The notes beneath the pieces are model-generated. The model made no database searches. It worked only from the letters and a program-made list of their open reading frames with translations, and was not told where the DNA came from. Made by a program: the position numbers and the translations under genes. Of a DNA stretch of 64,000 bases, positions 54,779 through 64,000 are shown piece by piece. Source of the DNA: Ophiosphaerella korrae (taxonomy: Eukaryota > Ascomycota > Dothideomycetes > Pleosporales > Phaeosphaeriaceae); the NCBI GenBank assembly GCA_028456385.1, contig JALNQF010000011.1, positions 186,001 through 250,000 of the forward strand, written 5' to 3'. The first letter of the stretch is position 1. Each line of letters opens with the position of its first letter.

Positions 54779-56516
54779 ATGCGCTCATTTGCTGCTGCAT
54801 CTCGGTCTATTGCACGACAACCAGCTTGCAAAAGTAGTTTTCGAAGCCGGACCTTACCCGCAATCATATTAAGAAGATATGTGGCCTCAAAGACCACACA
54901 CTCAGTACCTTCAGTGAGTTCCTCTTTCTCTATCATATTTACGAGAAGACCACCAGGAGTGTATGCAACACATTGCTGACGATCTAGCATAGCTAAATGA
55001 TCAATCCCTGTTAAAAAGCCAAACGTATGTCAATGGAGAATGGATAAATGCCACGTCTGGAAAGACTTTCGATGTTCATGGTAATTATATTAAACGATTT
55101 GGTAATCAACTCTGACAACCAAGTGCAGATCCAGCGACAGGCACTCTCATCGGTACACAGCCTGAAATGGACCGCCACGACACTGAGGCCGCTATTGCTG
55201 CAGCCGCCACAGCATTACCCTCTTTCCGAAAACTCACAGGTCGTGAAAGGTCTCGAATGTTGCGGAAATGGTACCAATTGATGCTAGACAATGCAGATGA
55301 TCTTGCAAAATTGATAACTTGGGAGAATGGTAAACCGTTTGCCGATGCCAAGGGTGAAGTCAACTATGCAGCTGGTTTCTTCGAGTGGTTTGCAGAAGAG
55401 GCTCCCAGGACGTATGGATCTACAATTCCGGCAAGTGTTGCAGGGAACAGGGTGTTCACTATCAAAGAGCCAGTTGGTGTTTGTGGGCTCATCACACCTT
55501 GGAACTTTCCAGCCGCAATGATTACCAGGAAGATTGGACCAGCCCTCGCCGCAGGCTGCACGGTAGTCGCAAAGTCTCCTGGTGAGACCCCTTTCACGGC
55601 GGCGGCTCTTGCAGAACTAGCACATCGAGCCGGTATTCCAAAGGGCGTAGTCAATTTTGTAACAGCACTCAAGAACACCCCCGAAGTCGGTGAGACGATT
55701 ACTTCCAGCAAAACCGTCAAAAAGGTGTCATTCACGGGGTCAACCGGTGTTGGCAAGCTCTTGATGAAGCAGTCATCGGATACACTGAAGAAACTCTCTT
55801 TTGAGCTAGGCGGAAACGCGCCCTTCATTGTCTTCGATGACGCAGATCTCGATATCGCCGTAGCCGGGGCCATCGCCTCAAAGTTCCGATCTTCGGGTCA
55901 GACATGCGTCTGCGCTAACAGGATCTACGTGCAATCCGGCATCTATGACGAGTTTGCTAAAAGGCTGACGGCAAAGGTCAAAGAATTCAAGGTAGGCGGC
56001 GGCTTTGAGGAAGGCATCACTCACGGCCCTGTCATTCACGATCGCGCCGTAAGAAAAGTTGACGCCCATGTTCAAGATGCAGTCACGCATGGAGCCAAAG
56101 TCCTCACAGGCGGCCAAAAGTTACCTAACCTAGGCGCAAACTTTTACCAGCCCACTGTAATGCGTGACATGACAGCCGACATGCAACTCGCTCACGACGA
56201 AACCTTTGGCCCTGTCGCTGGTCTGTTCAAATTCGACACCGAAGCAGATGTTGTCAAACTTGCAAATGCGACCGACGTTGGCCTAGCTGGATACTTTTTC
56301 AGCAAAGACATTCAACGTGCTTACAGAGTGGCGGAAGCGCTGGAAGTCGGTATGGTTGGCGTAAATACGGGCTTGATTTCTGATACTGCGACACCATTTG
56401 GTGGGGTCAAAGAATCTGGGTTTGGGAGAGAAGGAAGTCATTTGGGCATTGAGGAGTATGTTGTCACGAAGACTGTTACGCTTGGAGGGAATGGACAAGC
56501 CTTGCAAGGGGAGTAA
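54779..56516 (+). CDS. Succinate-semialdehyde dehydrogenase, mitochondrial
   Basis: Oxidises succinate semialdehyde to succinate with NAD(P)+, the last step of the GABA shunt. Exons 54779-54913, 54993-55080 and 55129-56516, with introns of 79 bp (GTGAGT...CATAG) and 48 bp (GTAATT...GCAG), give 536 residues. Exon 1 is a presequence rich in Arg/Ser/Ala (MRSFAAASRSIARQPA), so mitochondrial. ALDH motifs: ITPWNFPAAMI, FTGSTGVGKLL, FELGGNAPF (general-base Glu about 299) and SGQTCVCANRIYVQ (catalytic Cys about 332, followed by the second Cys seen in SSADH enzymes). C-terminal PFGGVKESGFGREGS is typical. The middle exon joins KSQTYVNGEWI to TFDVHDPATGTLIG, as in the family. Confidence 0.94.
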
Positions 56517-57246
56517 AATGCATGGCATGAGTTCAAGGCTCCCAATGTATTACCTCATTACTAAATCATCATTGTACATAGTAGTTCAAAGAGGAGCGAA
56601 TCAGCATCTTTTGTTCTATTGATACTGTGTGGTAAGCTACCAGCTGACCACGCTTGGGCCGTCCTTTGCTTTCGCTTTCTTAGAATTACCCAATACCATG
56701 GACAACACTGAGGCCCCGCACTGCGTTGACAAAGAATTATTGTCTTTCATAAAACGGCGCTAGTTATGAGCCTACCTCAAACCATCATTGAAGATGGATA
56801 GACTTGCTGCTTATATTCCAGTGCTCAATTTCTTATGGTAGCCAGCAGAGCAGGCGTCTGCGATATGTAGAGGCCAACTCTTGTATCACAAGCGTTGAGT
56901 TATGAAACAGTCGGTTACGTCCATATCGATGATCACTGACGGAGCATGAAAATATGAGCGCAACTAAGTGAGCGAACCATGGAAAGCAAGAGGGCTAGAG
57001 TAAGACGGCTGGAACCGTTGCGTCCTGATCATGCATGGGTAAAGCCAAACATCGACTGGTAAGGTACCTCATTAGGAGACAACCCCTCAGAGCACACAAC
57101 AATACCCCTCTTGGTCATGAACAACACTGCCCGCAAGGCTGAATTGAATGTAGAAATATATGCGGTTTCCAAAGTTGTTGATACTAGATTGAACATCCGA
57201 ACACATATATCTAGTACAACGAACTTTCTCATCAACCGAGCCTCAC
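56517..57246. other. Intergenic region
   Basis: 730 bp between co-directional genes; AT-rich, no supportable ORF. A minus-strand frame at 57029-57358 mostly overlaps the 5' end of the next gene and starts only at a TTG. Confidence 0.5.
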
Positions 57247-58419
57247 ATGGATAGTCTTCACCTTCCTCCTCCCATTTGCTCTCTCGGGATTGAAATCGAT
57301 GGTTTGCCTGCTGTCTTGAAATCACCTTTACCCACGCCAAAGCCCCGTGATCAGACACCAGCGGACACTCTCACCTCGGCGAAAGCTGCCCGTCTCCTCT
57401 TTGGACCGAAACTCTACCCCAAGTATAAGGCCTGGCAAGAAACGATTGGCAATTTCGATACAGCGCATAGATATGATTCAACAGAGGAATTGGAAATCGT
57501 ACGCGACGCTTCGTTTGAGATATTGGTAGGGGATTTGCCCACGCCCTACCTATTCCTAGTGTTTATGGATATCTTCAGGCAAGACATTTACTCTTTGCCG
57601 CGAGAGGAAAAAGACTCCAAGGAGCATATTCTGGCGCAGAAGCCAATGGATACGCACTTGGTACCTGCATCTATCTGCGGCCATTCCATGCATCCAGGAA
57701 ACCGCGCTAAAAAGGTTGAGGTCTGCCCTGTATGCCTTATGAAGGTCTGCATAGCATTTCTCAAACGCATAGCCCAAGTCTGGAATCTTGCTAGCGACTA
57801 CTGCACCCAAACTAAAGGCAACTCTCTTATGTATGCCAACGCTACGAAGCTGCGTAACGAGGTTGGGCTATTATGGCATGTCGAGAAGGTTGATTGGTCG
57901 AACCTAGTGACCAGGTTCGACTACTTTGCAGCTCAGGAGCAGCAATTTGAAGACCTCGCGACCTATGGATTTTCTGAAAAGTTCCCCGAATCGCTGAAAT
58001 TCGTCGAGAAGGCCAAAAACTGTACCGAAGCCTTGGAGATAGCTGGAAAGTGTCCGAATCTTGCTTTAGGGTGGGATAGGGAGATTCTCCACAGGAAGAA
58101 GAGATTGGAGCATACGCGGCGAGCTTGGGCTATGAAACAGGAATCGCAGGTCGGGGCTTTGTGGGTAGAGCCGTGTTCTTCGCTTCGTCCCTCGGACTGT
58201 GTATTGAAGTCGAAGTTTGCTTTGCAGGGCACAGAACAAATGGACGAATGGAGGCGAAGGTATATCAAAGCTTGCTCGAACAAAGGCATATCGTCTGTAC
58301 CTTTGTTTAACAACCTCACACCATTTCTACCATACTGGCTTGTTCAACGGCCTGATCCAATGCTACGTCCAACACGCCAAAGGAAGAACGTGCGATTTGC
58401 GAAGGTAGCTAACCTTTAA
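57247..58419 (+). CDS. Hypothetical protein with possible zinc-binding CGH...CPVC motif
   Basis: An intronless 390-residue frame from an ATG. N-terminus MDSLHLPPPICSLGIEID, then a charged linker. At about residues 141-163 there is CGHSMHPGNRAKKVEVCPVC, four potential metal ligands (Cys, His, Cys, Cys) like a short zinc ribbon or RING-like half. After this come a helical, aromatic region (KRIAQVWNLASDY, LLWHVEKVDWSNLVTRF) and a basic C-terminus (RRYIKACSNKG, RPTRQRKNVRFAK). No membrane helix. I do not recognise a named family; a reasonable gene on composition and length. Confidence 0.68.
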   Translation: MDSLHLPPPICSLGIEIDGLPAVLKSPLPTPKPRDQTPADTLTSAKAARLLFGPKLYPKYKAWQETIGNFDTAHRYDSTEELEIVRDASFEILVGDLPTPYLFLVFMDIFRQDIYSLPREEKDSKEHILAQKPMDTHLVPASICGHSMHPGNRAKKVEVCPVCLMKVCIAFLKRIAQVWNLASDYCTQTKGNSLMYANATKLRNEVGLLWHVEKVDWSNLVTRFDYFAAQEQQFEDLATYGFSEKFPESLKFVEKAKNCTEALEIAGKCPNLALGWDREILHRKKRLEHTRRAWAMKQESQVGALWVEPCSSLRPSDCVLKSKFALQGTEQMDEWRRRYIKACSNKGISSVPLFNNLTPFLPYWLVQRPDPMLRPTRQRKNVRFAKVANL

Positions 58420-59076
58420 GATGGATATAGTCTCTTCTAGGTATTGTGTATGAAACCGAGCATGTTGTAGTCGTATATGAGGTAGTCAAGGGGAGAGCAA
58501 AGCACAATGCAGGAAAAGGTTGTACAGCCGCAAGCGCTCTAGCCTCAATTAGCCGCAGGTGCCGTCATGCGCAAGCACAAGTGCCACAAGACAAGCCAGA
58601 TAAGTATATGACCAGGCGAGTGGCATTCCTCAAACAAAACCTTGGTGGCGGCTTCTAGCCACCATAAGGGTTCCTCTCTCTTTTTTCTTTTTTCTTTTTT
58701 CTTTCCCAACCTGCCCAGGCGTACGGGATGGGCAGGCCGCGGATGGGCGGGCAGACGATGTGCGCGTGCAGGAGGATGCTGCACGTCTGCCCCAAAGCGG
58801 GCACTGGCGTTGTAAGTCGACAGTCCATGGAACGGACAGCCCTGGAGGGTCCTCCCGGTATATCCTGACAAGTTGCGCAGCGCATTGCGACTGCACGTGC
58901 GAGCTTAGTTACATCCAGCAGTCAGTCGAGGGAGAAGGGCAGAGAGTACCACGGTACGTCACTATTGTAACGCCATCTCTCCTGTTCGCCCCACCATTGC
59001 ATCAGGCCTTGCAAACACGGACAAATCTTTCCACCCCCACAATCATCGCCCATCGCAGCCAGATAAGCCGCCGAAC
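58420..59076. promoter_or_regulatory. Upstream region of the 6-phosphogluconolactonase gene
   Basis: 657 bp. Includes a strong pyrimidine tract at 58674-58708 (T-runs separated by single C) and a GC-rich patch at 58720-58800. No gene is seen. Confidence 0.45.
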
Positions 59077-59865
59077 ATGCCCAAGCCGCCCAATCTATAC
59101 GCCTTTGAAGGCACCAGCCAGCTCGCAGCCAGCTTGCGGTCCTACGTGCTTGAGGCGCAGAACAGCTCCATCGATCGCCACAACGTCTTCCGCGTCGCAG
59201 TCTCTGGCGGCTCTCTGCCCAAGGTTCTTGGCCAGGCGCTGCTACAGGAATCACACGGCGCAGGCACGCTCCAATTCGACAAATGGGAAATCTACTATGC
59301 CGACGAGCGCGCCGTTCCCCTTGACCATGAAGACAGCAACCACCGGCTAGTGCAGGAGGAGCTGCTCAACAAGATCCCAGCTTCCCTAGGAAAGCCCCAT
59401 GTGTTTCCCATTGACGTCAAGTATCTCGACGATATACAAGAGCTGTCCGACCAGTACGAGCAGACGCTCGTGAGCCGCTTTGCTGCAAAAGACAGCGTGC
59501 GCATACCCATCTTCGACCTGATTCTGCTAGGCTGTGGCCCCGACGGCCATACCTGCAGTTTATTCCCAGGATCGCCCCTGCTCCGCGAGAATGAGGCATG
59601 GGTGCTCCCTATCTCCAACTCTCCCAAGCCTCCGCCAAAGCGCATCACCCTCTCTCTCCCTGTCGCGTCGCACGGACTGAAGATCGCCTTCGTCGCCACG
59701 GGTGCGGGTAAGAAGGACATCTTGAAGCAAATTTTCGACACAGAGGAGGGACGGCAGCTGCCCTGTGGCCTTATCAACGAGAGTGCGCAGGAACGAGTAA
59801 GCTGGTTCGTCGACTACCCCGCCGTTGAGGGTGTTTCGTTTCCAGTACGCCGTGGCAGTCTGTGA
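59077..59865 (+). CDS. 6-phosphogluconolactonase
   Basis: Hydrolyses 6-phosphogluconolactone in the oxidative pentose phosphate pathway. Intronless 262-residue frame, the usual length for the Sol/Pgl family. Motifs: VAVSGGSLPKVLG near residue 45, the YYADERAVPLDHEDSNHRL segment, PIFDLILLGCGPDGHTCSLFPG (active-site His-x-x-Ser-x-F-P-G region), ITLSLPV and FVATGAGKKDIL. The ATG at 59077 follows a run with no in-frame ATG close upstream and gives the normal short N-terminus. Yeast homologues are SOL1-SOL4; I do not choose among them. Confidence 0.94.
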   Translation: MPKPPNLYAFEGTSQLAASLRSYVLEAQNSSIDRHNVFRVAVSGGSLPKVLGQALLQESHGAGTLQFDKWEIYYADERAVPLDHEDSNHRLVQEELLNKIPASLGKPHVFPIDVKYLDDIQELSDQYEQTLVSRFAAKDSVRIPIFDLILLGCGPDGHTCSLFPGSPLLRENEAWVLPISNSPKPPPKRITLSLPVASHGLKIAFVATGAGKKDILKQIFDTEEGRQLPCGLINESAQERVSWFVDYPAVEGVSFPVRRGSL

Positions 59866-60121
59866 GCTCGTGAGAACAACTCACTTATGGTAATGAAGGG
59901 ATTTATATCAGAGCGCAATTCTTCCCCTCGCTTATAGGGCTCAATTTACTTAGATATCCATTTCGGAATAAATCAATCACTCAAGTCAAGCTTCGTATCT
60001 ACTATTGCACGTGATTTCGGGTTGGAGCAGCTATCGATAAGGATCACGCTAACGTTTTGTCTGTTTACGACTCGTGTCAAAGACGCAACCAGACAACGTG
60101 CATCATCCACCCACATTAATC

Positions 60122-61831
60122 ATGCCTATTCCCACCCTGAGTATGTCGTACAAACAACATCCCAATGCCGGCAAGGCTAATGTTACACACTCTGGCGTTA
60201 AGGTAAGTGTTTATGATAATCAGCAAAACAGTGCATCAAATAGTAATTTGGCACAGTCTGGCAAGGAACTTATCCAACCTGAGGAGGCTGTAACTTCAAC
60301 AATAGCCACATCAGATCCCAGTTTACCGCACCAACTAAATAACCCAATACCTTATCAGAATGATGTGGATGGGGCCAAAAGGCGAAGCTTACTTCCTCAA
60401 CCTGGACAGACAAGATACACCTCGCATGTCCCCGATACAGCAGCAGCAAATCAGGATACCAGTGTACAGCAGCCTGCTTCTAGACGTCTTCGGCCAAGAT
60501 CTATGTATCGGCCTGAAAATACACAATTTGCACACAGCAAGAACGAAGACCCGATCAAGCCCTCACGTTCTATACCTCGACCAAATTCAATTAGCAAACC
60601 GTTCGATCAGCCTTCGGCTGGGCTAGATCGATCAAGGTCCTTGCGCAGACCAGATTCGTCAACGCAACCAGCCCAAACAACATCAAAAGCTACTCACACG
60701 AGAACAAAATCCGCCATTATTGTTCCAGGCCCCGAAAAGGATTTGAGCAACATCAAGATTCCTACCGAGAGACCCAAGTCACTATTGATAGCACCTAACA
60801 ATAATCCAAAATCAAGCAGCCATGTTGCAAACCTAGCACAAACTGCAACAAGAGTATCAACTAGACTCGCAGGACTGAGCCGTTCAGCTAGTATCAAAAC
60901 GCGGTCTGATAGTTCTAGTAGCAGCTCCGTTACTCGTACGGCCCCAAGGCCCGATGACCCTGTGGCAATACAACCACGGCGTCGAGAAAATCTAAAGGAA
61001 GAACCCACAAAGACTGCTAGGCCAGCTTTTACCACCCTGCAGCAACATTTCACACCACGAAAGACGAGCAAAGCACCAACGTCTACCTTTCTGCACCCTG
61101 CTCCTACTCCTGAGACCAATTTCTTGCCACCCGAGGTTTTCAGCCTCCAATCGGAATTACTCCAGCTTCACCTCCTGCATGGAACGTCGGCAGAAGTCAG
61201 CCACCAATGGCAGCTCAGCGCAAAGAGAGGCTTGCATACAAAATTCGATGAAGTTGCTAGTCTTCACCAAGCTATGCTAGACTTCGAACGCGTCGGGCAG
61301 GAACAAAAGAACTTACAAGCACTTCTTGAATGGTCTACGGGAACGTCAAGTATAGGGCTAGTTGAATATATCCAGATTCTATCGGGGCCTATACATGAAC
61401 TTCCATCTTTACTAGAACCGGGTGGTCGATCACATCGGTTAGTAGGCGATTTTGAGCGCTGGGTGACACAAGTGGAACATGTTTGGTCAGTTCGTAATAG
61501 CGGATCTATGAGTAATGAGGACATATCATCTATCGAAGGCCTCGATGATTCATGGAAACTTGAAAACGCAGCATTGACACGAAAGGTAACATCCTTCGCA
61601 CGCGACTTAGACGAACTGGGTCAGCCATCAGCAGAATCAAGTATCGCGTCCATTGTAGATTCATGCAAAAAGTTGCTCAAAGGGCTTTCGGATGAGCTGC
61701 ACGTCATGTTAGCCATCGAAGCAGATGTGGCTCTCCAAGAGAAAGAATGGGTGGAAACTTGCTTGCAAGCTGTTGCTCGGGACGTCGGCTCTTCTTCGGC
61801 CGATGTGGAAGCAGCATGGCGGACGCGATAG
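60122..61831 (+). CDS. Disordered/helical hypothetical protein
   Basis: Not recognised. Frame of 569 residues from ATG 60122 (MPIPTLSMSYKQ). The first 330 residues are disordered, rich in Ser/Thr/Arg/Pro with repeated short motifs (RSRSLRRPDSST, RPKSLLIAP, RTKSAIIVPG), which look like kinase-target or SH3-type sites. About 350-560 is a helical domain starting FLPPEVFSLQSELLQLHLLHG and containing HQAMLDFERVGQEQKNLQAL, VTQVEHVWSVRN and LLKGLSDELHVMLAIE. A possible 54 bp stop-free 3n intron (60203-60256, GTAAGT...CACAG) would shorten it to 551 residues. It is probably a cytoskeletal or signalling scaffold; function open. Confidence 0.65.
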   Translation: MPIPTLSMSYKQHPNAGKANVTHSGVKVSVYDNQQNSASNSNLAQSGKELIQPEEAVTSTIATSDPSLPHQLNNPIPYQNDVDGAKRRSLLPQPGQTRYTSHVPDTAAANQDTSVQQPASRRLRPRSMYRPENTQFAHSKNEDPIKPSRSIPRPNSISKPFDQPSAGLDRSRSLRRPDSSTQPAQTTSKATHTRTKSAIIVPGPEKDLSNIKIPTERPKSLLIAPNNNPKSSSHVANLAQTATRVSTRLAGLSRSASIKTRSDSSSSSSVTRTAPRPDDPVAIQPRRRENLKEEPTKTARPAFTTLQQHFTPRKTSKAPTSTFLHPAPTPETNFLPPEVFSLQSELLQLHLLHGTSAEVSHQWQLSAKRGLHTKFDEVASLHQAMLDFERVGQEQKNLQALLEWSTGTSSIGLVEYIQILSGPIHELPSLLEPGGRSHRLVGDFERWVTQVEHVWSVRNSGSMSNEDISSIEGLDDSWKLENAALTRKVTSFARDLDELGQPSAESSIASIVDSCKKLLKGLSDELHVMLAIEADVALQEKEWVETCLQAVARDVGSSSADVEAAWRTR

Positions 61832-62943
61832 ATCGCTTCGCTACGGATTATCGAGCCGCGGGTTTCACAAGGACTGTGATTGACCTTATTGGAGCTGGTA
61901 TATCTCCACTACGCCGGTACCTATTGTTGGATAAGAAGTTAACCTTGTTGGTGCATACCTAGCTGGTGTGCCCTCCAGATCAAGGCAGGTGGAAATCCTG
62001 TCCATAAGCAAATACTAGCTTTCTACAGGCGCATACATTCATGCAGGTGATCTGTCAATTGTCATCTTTGCAAAAGCCTAAAATAAGGAGGGCGGCGCAC
62101 TTGGCGCTTGAAAAAAGGTATGCCGTTCAGCCCAACCTTCGCCCTCTGCCAGTAGATTAAAGTAGCACAACTCGTCCTAGTGGCCACTCGATTGTGGCAT
62201 GCAAAACCGGTCAGGCGATACTGGTGACACCAGCTCTGCGCAGGATAGGTTCTCACATATTGTATGACCCAAACATGCGGCTGACTAACACGCTAGCACT
62301 AGTTAGGCAAGATATCCATTACCAAGACCCATCAGCATTCTTACTCATCGTTCATCCTCCCCTTGTGGTTTGTTGCCCATGCGTCGTCCGTTTGACTTCC
62401 ATGAATTCGCGCTCTCGCATGGCGTTCTGAAGCTGAGGACCGGAACATTTACATTCTCATCATTTTCCTCGAATCCTGCGCAGACCTGCGTTTCCCGTGA
62501 TTGCAACCCTTCACTCGGGATCCAGTCATTGATGTTACACGCGCCTACTTCCGCTTACACGACGCTTTTCAAGCCCAACCACAAGTCCTATTTCACTCAA
62601 GGGGGCCCACTGCTTGCTGGTCTTCGGATTTCATATGCACAGACGTTTACAACCTACTCGGGCGTATTCTGACACTGCTTTGGGTAAGCACTCTGTCAAG
62701 TCTACTGAGGTGTCACATACACTACTAGGTATATGCGTACATTAGTTGGATGCCTTGCCGTCCCGATGAACTTTGCCCTGCTTGAAAGAATCCCATTCAT
62801 TTTGCCAAGCCATCTACGCCTTCACACTGCTCTGGTCTCTGGTTAGTAATCCCGCAGTAACAGGACTGTCCGGGTGGAGCCTCAACATGACGATCTGCAT
62901 CAGACGATTCTAGTGTTGCTCAAACGACGCTTCACCGAGACGA
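61832..62943. other. Intergenic region
   Basis: 1.1 kb with only short frames (largest about 100 codons) and no recognisable domain. Confidence 0.45.
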
Positions 62944-63811
62944 ATGGCAAAGAGAAAATATTGTATTCGTGCTCCAAAGCTCATCACATCTATGGAGCCC
63001 TCGAATGGTAGGAAACGACTACGGGAAGACGATAGCTCTATCGACCCGCAATACAGGCGCCGGGGTCCTCGGGCCATAGCTCCAGCTATCTCAACTTCCT
63101 GGCGGCCTTCCCCGCTCCCGCAACGAACCGGTTACTATTCTCGTGAAAGCGGGTTAGTGAACCAGCAACAACTACCACAACCACTCTCACCACCACTACT
63201 ACCACCACTACCGCCACCACTGAATGCTTCATCCTCCGACACATTAGCAAGGCCCATTTCTTCCATCGTTCCCGTAAATGCGCAACAGCCTGGGCCATCA
63301 GATTATTTTAGGCCTAGATCCCGGTCTCTTTTTAATGTTTTCCAACCTTCCAATTGGCAGGATCACCAAGGTTCTCAAGGTATGGAACATCTTTCTTGAT
63401 TCGCAGGTATCCCAGCGCGCCAAATAAAGGCGCGATTGGCGAGAGAAGTTAGCACATGACGCTCTTTTCTAGCTCGGCCACCAAATGCTCGACTTCTCCT
63501 TTTCCCATGTCGTATTTCGAACTGAATCATTTCCAGAACGCCCAACAGCCAATGCCCGGGCTCTAGATCTGGGTCCTTCTCCCTTAATCCCTGTTACCGA
63601 AGTGCACCGGCCCCGTTTCGGCACTGACGCTACGTCCCATGTAGCAGGGGCATTCAGTTGCTGTCCACCAAATTGTAGGGGTCGACCATGCTCGGAGGCC
63701 CAGGTCTTAATACACAAGCTTGCTGCAGAGTTGATGCTGCTAAAACATAAAATAGGTGTTGTCACAAATACAGAGTATCAGTCATCCTACCAAGTAAGCC
63801 AGCCCTTCTAG
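62944..63811 (+). CDS. Partial/unresolved gene: disordered Pro-rich N-terminal exon and possible downstream exon
   Basis: ATGs at 62944 and 62992 open a frame to 63399 (MEPSNGRKRLREDDSS..., a nuclear-signal-like KRLR, then a Pro/Leu-rich stretch from CCA/CTA/ACC-type triplets at 63172-63222). A GTATGG donor at 63380 and a CTAG acceptor near 63472 could link it to a downstream frame up to about 63790, where a GTAAGC donor follows YQSSYQ. The phases I could test do not join cleanly, so the exon structure is unresolved and the gene may continue past the window. It looks like a disordered nuclear protein. Confidence 0.35.
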
Positions 63812-64000
63812 TAAAACTGCCGGTCGTTTTTGCGACTTCACCATTTGCTAGACCTAGTACTTAAAGTTTTGACACACTCTATAGCCCAATAGATCCGAAC
63901 AACTCAACTCTAGGGAAGCACTAGGACAAGCACTCGATATCGTACAATGTTCTAACATTGAACTCCAAGAGCACATAGATCGTCAAGCCTTGCGCGCTTC
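63812..64000. other. Right edge, unresolved
   Basis: Too short to interpret; may belong to the gene starting at 62944 or to its 3' flank. Confidence 0.3.

Noticed and set aside
57029..57358. 109-codon minus-strand frame over the start of the 57247 gene
   Set aside because: TTG start and mainly antisense overlap; the plus-strand gene is longer and starts with ATG.
1..64000. CRISPR arrays, bacterial operons, integrated virus
   Set aside because: No repeat-spacer array, no ribosome-binding pattern and no viral gene set is visible; the only mobile element recognised is the Tc1/mariner copy.

Overview
This window is nuclear DNA of a filamentous ascomycete (Pezizomycotina). The best inferred placement is Dothideomycetes/Pleosporales. 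The evidence is that nearly every gene has short (about 40-115 bp) GT-AG introns, and that the gene set is typical: Met8/uroporphyrinogen methyltransferase fusion, HET-domain protein, DUF3433 membrane protein, fungal PD-(D/E)XK-like protein, Zn2Cys6 factor, SUR7 family. The non-coding islands are AT-rich and carry C-to-T style decay resembling RIP. I saw no tRNA, rRNA, CRISPR or prokaryotic features. All gene models were spliced by eye from the sequence, so introns are predictions.

Layout. 1-1.6 kb: AT-rich, decayed DNA with a truncated NLR (STAND/TPR) relic. 1.6-7.2 kb: a compact housekeeping block of ADE1 (purine synthesis), a bifunctional siroheme synthase (convergent with ADE1), RAV2/Rogdi (V-ATPase assembly) and a SUR7-type membrane protein. 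7.2-17.2 kb: an accessory island holding a decayed 1.33 kb Tc1/mariner element with recognisable inverted repeats and TA target duplication, about 2.7 kb of empty AT-rich DNA, an intact intronless HET-domain gene, and two tandem protein-kinase relics broken mainly by CAA/CAG-to-stop changes. 17.2-35.7 kb: DUF3433 protein, DCR2-like phosphatase, a mitochondrial Trm61-like methyltransferase sharing a promoter region with it, a small four-exon gene that a plain ORF scan misses, a conserved hypothetical, a PrtT-like Zn2Cys6 regulator, an orphan gene, a paraoxonase/SMP-30-like protein and a PD-(D/E)XK-like protein. 35.7-38.4 kb: a second AT-rich gene-poor stretch. 38.4-64 kb: kinetochore NNF1, a disordered protein, a large EGF-domain membrane protein, N-myristoyltransferase (with a GC-AG intron), an ADP1-like EGF/ABCG transporter, a class I aminotransferase, mitochondrial succinate-semialdehyde dehydrogenase, two hypotheticals, 6-phosphogluconolactonase, and a partial unresolved gene at the right edge.

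Functional picture: most genes are conserved single-copy metabolism or cell biology. The part that looks strain- or lineage-variable is the 7-17 kb island, where a HET-domain non-self-recognition-type gene sits between a dead transposon and dead kinases, with a dead NLR just outside. No clearly new biological system is demonstrated. The most useful new points are the immune-like graveyard, the hidden multi-exon gene, the GC-AG intron, several stop-free introns of length 3n that hide inside ORFs, and the EGF-protein / NMT / EGF-ABC transporter neighbourhood.
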